Assembly (NCBI GenBank): GCA_030278955.1
Contig: JAOANR010000002.1
Coordinates: 27,390,057-27,454,056 of the forward strand
Source: Hygrophila difformis
Lineage: Eukaryota; Streptophyta; Magnoliopsida; Lamiales; Acanthaceae
Reading direction: 5' to 3'
Length of the DNA stretch: 64,000 bases
A model generated the notes under the pieces. That model was not told the origin of the DNA and made no database searches. It was given only the letters and a program-made list of their open reading frames with translations. Shown one piece after another: positions 56,141 through 64,000 of this stretch (position 1 is its first letter; each line of letters opens with the position of its first letter). Both the position numbers and the translations under genes were made by a program.

Positions 56141-59100
56141 TGTAATACCATAGAAATTACCCGAAATAATTTTAATTCACTAAGGAGACTTTTATTAAAT
56201 ATTTAACCACTTGCTTAAAGAATTAGTATATTGATTTTTCTACAAAACAACACTTGAAAAATTATATATGTAAATTTGTCTTTTCCAAAAGAAATATGAA
56301 TTTCAATATTAAGGGTAATAGAATTATAGAGTTTATGGAATATTTTTTAAATCTATTGTTTAAATTATATATATAAGTTTTTATATATATACACATTGGT
56401 CTTGAAAATTATTTTGAGGATAGTATGTGAATATTTTAAGTATTTTAATATTCATTATGGAATAAATTTTTATAGAAATAAAAATATGAGTTTTTAAATT
56501 AACTTTTATATAAAAAATATATTCATAGATTATAATTTTCATTTGATGATGACATGAAGGCTTTGTGGTTTGAGTATTGTTATGAATAAAATAAAACCAT
56601 GCAAGTATATTTTATTATCTTTTTGAAAGAACATTAATATTAATACAATACTTGAAATAAATAAATAAATAAATATTATATTATCATACCCAACTCATTG
56701 AGTATAAATGCATGCCACTAAATAATGGCAAGAATAATGATTTTTCTGGACAAGCTAATACTTCAATCATTTTCATGATACAGTACTTACACAAATATGA
56801 GGTTAAAAGAAATTGCAAGAAATTTTCTTCCTAAACAAATAGATGAAAAATCAACATGATTACCAAGTGTCTTGGATGAATGGCTAGCAAAGAAATGTGA
56901 TCAATTATCTCTTGAACCCACCAAGATTAATAGCCTCCATAATAGGCAAACCATTATGTTAGTAGACAACATGATGGACAAAATTAATAGCCTCCCAAAT
57001 TAATAGCCTCTTTGTTAGGCTATAAGGGCCAAATGAGTGGATACATATACTCTAACCATTATTGCTCAAGACACACTTAATTAGATGATTGGTGAGGTTG
57101 TAATCACTCTCACAATGTGTCATGTTCAATTATTCACATCTTAGCCTATAAATAGAGGGAGTTTCTAGCCTTCAAACACACCAATCTCATCAATCTCATT
57201 AGTCAAATTCACTACCCATTCTATTCTTCCAAGTTCCACTATCTTAAGGATTGTGGAGTCTTGTAGGCTTGGCAATCTTCATTATTCTATAGTTCTAACT
57301 CTTCTCAATAATTGGTAAGTAAGATATCCTCCTTGTAAACTTGTATCTTAGAGATCTAAATCTTTTATTTTTTTATACTATAAATTGATTTTCCTCTATT
57401 TGTCGAATTTCATCGAAACCTGTAATTTGTGGTGCAAATCTTGTGTTATAACGGCCGTTATCTTTGAATCTCCTTGCTCTTATACATCAATTCAGTAAGT
57501 TAACAGTCTCTACTTCAAGTTTTGGAGATCCCAATCCATGTTTTAAGAGTACAAAATTAGAATTCCCTCATTATGCCAAAATCTGTCAGTTTTTCGTTTA
57601 CGTAAAGATCCATCTTTTTAAACTATTTTGGTTCATTATTCCTTAAAGGTTCCTTCATAAAACATATTCCTTATTGAGTTGAGTATATTTCTGGAAAATT
57701 TTATGATTTTTGGAACTCTTATGAAAAAGTTATAGGATCCGCTTTATCAAAAGGTCGAAATTTCTTTTTGCTGAAATCTAAGAAATGATAGTGTTTTCTG
57801 AAATCCTCATCTTTGAAGGTCCTAAGTCTCTCAAACCCAAATGGTTTCTTCATGAAAAATATTGAACTATGTGTTATCTACCTTGTGGTAAAATATCAGA
57901 ATTTTTGGTCGCGAATTACTATTTTTAAAACCTATTGAAAATTATAGAGTCACCATTGAATTTTTGGCAGAATATGTGTTCAGAAAAGAACTCGATTTTT
58001 GAACTGTTTCCATACCTTATTTTGAAAATTTTAAAACATGAAACTTGTTCAACTATGTGTTAAATATCTACAGTTTAAATTCATAGCAATCGCCTTTCAT
58101 ATAAATTTTTAAACTGACTTGGCGTAAACTGCAACGTTGGACTTGATTTTTGGTCCAAATGAGAAATTATTGGATTTTGAGATCCATGAAATGATATTTT
58201 CATATTTATGAGATATTGATATGGGTGTTAAATGTTGAAATGATATTTGGAATTATTGAATGCCCTTGTTATGAGGTTACTCCTTTGATATTATTGAAAA
58301 CTCTTTTAAAGAGGATATTATGTGGGAAATTGTGGAAAACTCTTTTAAATCCATTGTGCACTATTAACTTGAGTAAGATGTCATACTTGATAGAGGGCTA
58401 ATGCACTAGGGATGTGTCTTGCGGGGCCTCCCCCTCTAAATATGCCAAGACGGCATTATTGATAAATTGTGCCAAAACAGCGTTGTTGCATATATGAGTC
58501 TATACTCTTGGGTGTATCCATGATGGGTTACCCGAGGCTCCGAAGTGTGTATGTATATGAGTCCGCTGTATGCTGGTCATGACTTATGATCGATATGATA
58601 TGATATGATATATGGAAAATAGTGTTCTCTTGTGCATAGTTGCTACAATGGTAAGAATGAAAGTTATTTATTTTGTTAAAGGTAATGTGTGTGATCATTT
58701 TAAAAGAAAAAGTGAAAATTATTATTATTATTATTTTTTTATGAGTGTCAACCATTATTTTAAAACCTACTTCTTAAAGTGGAGCGGGTTGACTTACTCA
58801 GTACCGTTGTACTGATAAAAAAGTTGTTGCGTTATCTTTTTACAGATATTGGAGCTGACATATGAACTGCATGTCATGAGCATTTGGGGATGGGAATACC
58901 TTTCATCAAAAGATTGTTGCTTTAAGGAACCACGTACTTTTACTTATTAATGTCCTACATAGTGCCTTTAGTTTATGCTTCCGCGTGAGAAAGAACAATG
59001 ACTCTGGTATAAAGTAATTTAAATTTTCTTATGTCTATATTTTATAAAATTGGCAATTATTTTTATAGTCCATACTACAAAAATTTATATGTGAATATAT

Positions 59101-59205
59101 TTAGCCGTAGCACTTGTCAATTAAGTTAGCCAAAGGGCGAGCCTGACTGACAAGTGTGGCGGTAACATTCTGAAACCTTATGAGGATGAATTTCGGGGTG
59201 TTACA
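56141..59205 (+). repeat. 5' LTR of the + strand Ty3 element
   Basis: TGTAATACCATAG...CGGGGTGTTACA. It has a TATA box (TATAAATAG, 57147-57155), donor-like TTG|GTAAGT at 57315, stem-loop TCAGTAC-CGTT-GTACTGA (58798-58815), and acceptor-like TTTTTACAG ending 58845. Confidence 0.88.
58798..58845 (+). other. LTR stem-loop, branch-point-like motif and splice acceptor
   Basis: The 7-bp stem TCAGTAC/GTACTGA differs from TCAGTAT/ATACTGA of the related LTRs by a compensating pair (C-G for T-A). CTGAT sits 30 nt before a TTTTTACAG. See 38753-38800 and 39732-39779. Confidence 0.65.
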
Positions 59206-59208
59206 GAG

Positions 59209-59220
59209 TGGTATCAGAGT
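59209..59220 (+). other. Primer-binding site (initiator Met tRNA, one mismatch)
   Basis: TGGTATCAGAGT, three bases after the LTR; the consensus ends in C. Confidence 0.88.
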
Positions 59221-59910
59221 ATATTTTTATACTTTAAGTATTTGTAAACTGTTAAATATAGAGCTATACGAGGTGATTCTGTCTAAAGAGTCTGGTTTTT
59301 AAAGATTGCCCGTCAGCCGGTGGCTCTACCAATCCTTCCTGGGAATGTGACTCTGTAGCTATATATTTTAACTAGTTGCCAAATTACTTGGAAGACGGTA
59401 CCCTCTAATCTTATCATTTCTTTGTTAAGTAAGCAACAAGGCGAGTTTGACTAAGGGATGCGACAGTTTAACTCCGGTTTATGGATTTTATTTTTTTTTC
59501 TTTTAAAAAGTCCATTTTGAGAAAGAAATATTCAAAATATTTTTCAAAGGCCCATATGGGCTATGTTAAATTTTAAAACTTAGGAATTATTTTTGGGGTG
59601 GGGACATATGCATTCATGAGCATGCATTATTTTCTATAAAAATAAAATAAAATAAAATAAAATATTTATGATAGACTAAGTCAGTTGACCTTATCATAAG
59701 TGCTCTTTTTAGATTCTCTATCTTGTAATGTTTTCTAGATTTATGAAATAAAGTTTGTTATTCCTTCTGGTCAATCTCTCTATAAATAAAGTCATACTCC
59801 TAACTTAGACATTTCTGCGTTAACTCATCCTTATACTATGATCTAACGAGTTTTAGGATATAACCATCCCTTAGACTTGAACTCACTCTTGATTAACCAT
59901 CCTTAGTAGA
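59221..59910 (+). other. Ty3 leader
   Basis: Untranslated, AT-rich, with AAAATAAAATAAAATAAAAT at about 59640. No gene. Confidence 0.55.
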
Positions 59911-60891
59911 ATGGCACCCCGTGCAAGGACTAGAAAAACCCTCCGAAGTATTAATGCCCTCAACAACATGGAGCCACACCAAAATCCGAACATGACTAAC
60001 CACGAAGCGCCAGCACAGGGTGTACCCGATCAACAAGCTGTGCCACCTGCACACAACATACCTTTCCCTGACATCACCAACAATTAGGGTGTGGGAAACA
60101 ACATGGTACCTCCTAATCAGGGAGCACCCAACAACCAAACCCGTCAGAATCAAAACACGCCAAACTCGCTTAACAATGATCGCCTAAGAATCATTGAGCA
60201 AATGATCATTGCCTTGGGTCAGGGTCAAATTAATCAAGCCACAGCAGCTGTGCCGCCACCTCAAGCCCAGCTCAATCACCTAGCAGTGGTGAACCAATAC
60301 AGACCACCTCGTTATGATGGGCAGGAGGACCCTACTAAATTGGAGGAGTGGATAAAGAGTTTCAACAAGCTACTTGAGCCGACTCCTTGCCCAGATGAGC
60401 AGAAGATTACTGTAGCCTCGTACTATTTAGGAGGTGATGCAGCTGACTGGTGGCAGTTACAGAAGAGAGAGCTAGATGATGATGAGGAGTATAAATGGGA
60501 AAACTTTACAGAAGCTCTAAGAGAAAGGTTTTACCCGATAAGTACCAAAGTAGCTATCTATGAAGAGTTTCTATCGTTACAACAAGGAGCACAATCTGTA
60601 CAAGAATACTATGTCAGATTCAAGGAGTTAGTCAGATTTGCTCCTAATTTAGTCTCCACCGATGCCGAGAAGGCACAGAAGTTCGAAATGGGTTTAAACC
60701 TCTCTATTAGAGAAGTGGCGGCTGGAGTTCAGTATCCTACCCTCCAAGCGATCTACGATCGAGCTGTCGCAGTTTCTCGTGTACAACAGATGGAGAGAAA
60801 AGCCGAGGAGTCTAGCTGCGGGTTCCAAGGACAGGAGGATTCGGGACATCCGAGGAAGCAGCAGCAACAACAACCACCTCAGCAACAATAA
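59911..60891 (+). pseudogene. Ty3 gag (nonsense codon and frame loss)
   Basis: ATG at 59911. An in-frame TAG at 60085-60087 interrupts the N-terminus. After it the Gag core is intact (YDGQEDPTKLEEWIKSFNK, GGDAADWWQLQKREL, ALRERFYP, EFLSLQQGAQSVQEYYVRFKELV), the retrotrans_gag helical domain that builds the particle. Near 60820-60890 the frame runs out at CAACAATAA, while the nucleocapsid continues in the next frame. The TAG fits CAG-to-TAG. Confidence 0.88.
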
Positions 60892-62110
60892 AGGCAATAT
60901 TCGAGGTGGGCAGAATCGACCTGTCCAGGGAAACAAAGGAGGGGGCAGCAATGGTACTAAAAACCATGAAGGGTACATACCACAATGCCCAAAATGCAAT
61001 AAGCCCCACTTGGCTAGAGGATGCCCCAAGCCGGGTACATCTTATAGATGTGGCCGAGAAGGTCATATGAGGAAGGAGTGTAAGACCCGCATTGAAAATA
61101 TTACAAAAAGAGATGACCTTATCAATATCCCCACTCAGCCAAATAATCAGGATGTGCGAAACGGAAATAATCAAGGACAGAGGCCTCAGCAAAATAGAAA
61201 CAAACAAGGGAACCATGGAGCACCTATAGGGCGACTCAATGTTATTAATCAGGCAGATCTTTCAACTCAAGGGGATGTGATAACAGGTACATTTACGGCT
61301 TTAGGTGTGCTTGTTAAGGTTTTATTTGATTCTGGAGCAAGTTGTTCATTTATCTCTTCTAGAATCTTGCCTGAATTAGAGATGCCAAAACCTAAAATGA
61401 TTAACTTAGGAATTCAGTTGCCTTCGGGAAAAATTGTATCGTGCACCAAACAATACGATGGGATTCCTATAGTCATTAAGAACCTTGAGTTCTATGCGAA
61501 CTTAGTAGAATTTGACTTTAAAGATTTTGATATTATATTGGGAATGTATTTGCTTACCCAATATAAAGTGGTAATTGAGTGTCAGAAACATAAAATTACA
61601 CTGTCTGAGACTAGAGGCAAAAAGGCCAACTACTATGTCCAACTCCCCAAACGTAAGACTAAGGTAGTAAATGCCTTAAAATTTTATAGTCTTATGCAAA
61701 AAGGATATATGCTTTATGCATGCTATATCCATAACCTCAAGTTAAAGGAGAATAAAATTGATGACATTCCATTAGTGAGGGAGTATCCAGATGTATTCCC
61801 AGAAGGAATCCCTGGAATGCCGCCAGAACGTGAAGTCGAGTTTACAATCGATCTACTTCCCGGAACAGAACCTGTATCAAAAGCTCCTTATCGCATGGCA
61901 ACCCTAGAAATGAATGAACTCAAGGAGCAACTCGAGGAATTATTACAAAAGGGGTATATACGACCTAGCACGTTGCCGTGGGGAGCACCAGTCTTATTCG
62001 TCAAGAAGAAAGATGGAGGGTTACGTCTTTGTATCGATTATAGAGGTTTAAATCAGGTAACGATTAAAAACAAATACCCGTTACCTAGGATTGATGACCT
62101 TTTCGATTAA
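60892..62110 (+). pseudogene. Ty3 nucleocapsid, protease and start of RT
   Basis: Continues in frame 2. The zinc-knuckle region [13 protein letters not shown] and [13 protein letters not shown] follows; the first Cys of the second knuckle is Ser. Retropepsin has [12 protein letters not shown] (~61322). RT begins with [20 protein letters not shown], then [26 protein letters not shown] and [17 protein letters not shown]. The frame is closed by TAA at 62108-62110, where relatives have Gln (CAA), and the same frame continues beyond. Confidence 0.88.
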
Positions 62111-62929
62111 CTTAAAGGTGCAACAGTGTTCTCCAAGATAGATTTGCGATCCGGTTATCATCAACTGCGAATAGCTGAAAAGGATATTCCGAAAACTGCG
62201 TTCAGGACACGTTATGGACATTACGAATTTACGGTGATGTCCTTTGGACTAACAAATGCCCCAGAAGTATTCATGAATCTCATGAATGATGTGTTTCGAG
62301 CATTGTTAGATCAATGTGTAGTCATTTTCATCGACGACATCTTGATCTATTCAAAGAGCAATGAAGAACATGAGCAATTGCATCAGGTGCTAAAGACATT
62401 AAGGAAACACCAACTCTATGCCAAGTTGTCCAAGTGTGACTTTTGGCTAGAAAAAGTAGCATTTTTAGGCCACGTTGTATCAACTGATGGAGTTTCTGTA
62501 GACCCAGCAAAAATATCAGCAATCACCGAGTGGCCTACGCCTACTAATCAAACAGAAGTGAGAAATTTTCTTGGACTGGCTGGATATTACAGGAGGTTCG
62601 TCAAGGACTTTTCCAAAGTTGCACAGCCCCTGACTCAACTTTTGAAGAAAGGCTTGAAGTATGAATGGACAGAAAAGTGTGAATCATCATTTCAAGAGTT
62701 AAAGAAACGCCTCACAACAACACCAGTTTTAACATTGCCAACAGAGAATCGAGATTTTGAAGTGTATAGTGACGCTTCAAAAGAGGGGCTAGGGTGTGTT
62801 TTAATGCAACAACAACAAGTCATTGCATATGCATCACGACAATTGAAGCCTCATGAGGGGAATTATCCGACGCACGACCTAGAATTAGCAGCGATAGTGT
62901 TCGCGTTGAAGATTTGGCGACATACTTGA
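62111..62929 (+). pseudogene. Ty3 reverse transcriptase core and RNase H start
   Basis: Same frame as the preceding piece. [30 protein letters not shown], catalytic [41 protein letters not shown], then RNase [20 protein letters not shown] and [17 protein letters not shown]. The RT and first RNase H catalytic residues are present. A one-base frameshift occurs near 62920. Confidence 0.9.
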
Positions 62930-64000
62930 ACGGACGAACTTGTCGGATATTCACCGACCACAAGAGCCTTAAGTACATATTTACTCAGAAGGAGTTAAAT
63001 ATGAGGCAACGAAGATGGTTAGAGTTGATCAAGGATTATGATTTGGACATCGCCTACCATGAAGGGAAAGCTAACGTGGTCGCAGATGCGTTGAGCCGCA
63101 AGACTCGACACGTGGCAAATACTCTTATCTTACCTTCAGAACTGTATGTGGACTTGGTCAAGGTAGCCACGGAGCTAGTCCATTATGGAACTGTGGAAAA
63201 TGCCATTAATGCTATGACCATTAAATCTACGGTATTTGATGAAATACGCAGTGCTCAACCTGGCGACATAAAGCTTGAAAGGATCAAGAAGAAGGTTTCT
63301 AAAGGAAAAACAATTGGTTTTGCAATCCATGAGGATGGAAGCATTCGCTTCAAAGGGTGACGGTGCGTACCGCATAAATGCATATAGCTAAAACGAAGAT
63401 TTATGGAAGAAGGCCACAACACCCCGTATTCAGTGCATCCAGGGGGTGATAAGCTTTATAAGGATTTAAAGAAGGTTTATTGGTGGCCAAGGATGAAGAA
63501 TGAGGTAGTTGAGTTTGTGGCTAGATGTTTAACCTGTCAGAAGGTTAAAACAGTACGTCAAAAGCCCTTAGGACTCATGAAACCATTGGAAATCCCAAGC
63601 TGGAAATGAGATAGTATATCAATGGATTTTGTTTCAGGACTACCACGATCACCAAAAGGAATGAATAAAATTTGGGTAATTGTTGATAGATTGACAAAGA
63701 CTGCTATCTTCATACCAATGAAGGATACATGGACTATGGATCAATTAGCAAGAGCGTATATGAATAATGTAGTTCGACGACATGGAGTGCCACATGATAG
63801 AATCTTTGATAGAGACAGCAGATTTGTCTCTCATTTTTGGACCAAGCTTCAAGAAGCTCTTGGTACCCAAATTAAAATGAGCACTGCTTTTCACCCGATG
63901 ACGTATGGACAAACAGAAAGGACAATCCAAACACTGGAGGACATGCTGAGAGCATGCGTTCTTGAATTTAAAGGAATTTGGGAAAACTATCTACCTTTGA
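62914..64000 (+). pseudogene. Ty3 RNase H end and integrase (continues past window)
   Basis: RNase H finishes with [20 protein letters not shown] and [15 protein letters not shown]. After TGA (63358-63360) and a further TAG, the integrase zinc finger (GHNTPYSVHPGGDKLYKDLK ... CLTCQKVK) and the core follow: SMDFVSGLPRSPKG, the second Asp in DRIFDRDSRF, and the Glu in YGQTERTIQTLED. A TGA at 63607-63609 replaces a conserved Trp. The window ends in the core. Confidence 0.88.

Larger units (their letters stand above)
56141..64000 (+). mobile_element. Ty3/gypsy LTR retrotransposon, degenerate, cut by window end
   Basis: The 3.07-kb 5' LTR is followed by an initiator-Met primer site, a leader and gag-protease-RT-RNase H-integrase in gypsy order up to the window end. 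It inserted into an older gypsy integrase gene (left flank GTCAG). Long LTRs and LTR motifs shared with the young element suggest the Del/Tekay side of the chromoviruses; the region that would hold the chromodomain is beyond the window. Confidence 0.92.

Overview
The window is nuclear DNA of a flowering plant, very probably a eudicot. The evidence is a plant-specific INDETERMINATE DOMAIN (IDD) zinc-finger gene with canonical GT-AG introns, several Stowaway/Tourist/Mutator-type MITEs, plant Ty1/copia and Ty3/gypsy LTR retrotransposons with initiator-Met-tRNA or Asp-tRNA primer sites, and a plant LINE carrying an RNase H domain. No rRNA, tRNA, prokaryotic operon or CRISPR array was seen. About 90% of the window is nested or decayed mobile DNA. 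The only gene that looks intact is the IDD factor (coding exons 42624-44844, + strand). Layout: (1) 1-13959 is most of a giant minus-strand LTR retrotransposon. Its right LTR is complete (9592-13959, 4.37 kb), its left LTR is cut by the window edge (1-1382), and it has an Asp-tRNA primer site at 9574-9591. It has no reverse transcriptase. It encodes two long proteins in one frame separated by a single TAG, and a short spliced first exon at 8440-8483 supplies the only plausible ATG. (2) 13960-18682 is a broken LINE into which that element inserted. (3) 18696-19782 holds a hAT-like MITE and a Tourist-like MITE. (4) 21057-26521 is a Ty1/copia element on the minus strand with a perfect CCCTT target duplication and a ruined pol gene. 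(5) 26792-33988 is a very young, pol-less LTR element (TSD AATAC). Its two near-identical 3.18-kb LTRs flank only 840 bp. (6) 33993-41493 is MITE-rich. It contains a four-layer nest: a Stowaway-like MITE split by an old LTR element (TSD AAAAC), which is split by a solo LTR (TSD CAAAG), which is split by a Mutator-like MITE (11-bp TSD). (7) 41.9-44.9 kb is the IDD gene. (8) 45210-48640 holds LTR fragments. (9) 48.6-52.6 kb holds intron-containing fragments of a VAP/MSP-domain gene followed by leucine-rich-repeat receptor-kinase exons, all on + and all decayed. (10) 54.1-56.1 kb is a Ty3/gypsy pol remnant on minus. (11) 56141 to the window end is a Ty3/gypsy element on + that inserted into it (LTR 56141-59205, then gag-pro-RT-RNaseH-integrase with several nonsense codons). 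The most interesting non-coding signal is shared by six long LTR copies from related Ty3-type families (26792, 30811, 34876, 36436, 46430 and 56141). Each carries a GTAAG donor-like site and, 1.2-1.9 kb downstream, a stem-loop whose 3' arm holds a CTGAY branch-point-like motif (one copy degenerate), a pyrimidine tract and CAG. This looks like an intron embedded in the LTR itself. A second theme is a small hairpin just before the polypurine tract, with different stem sequences in different copies but preserved pairing. Both are inferences from sequence and need RNA evidence.
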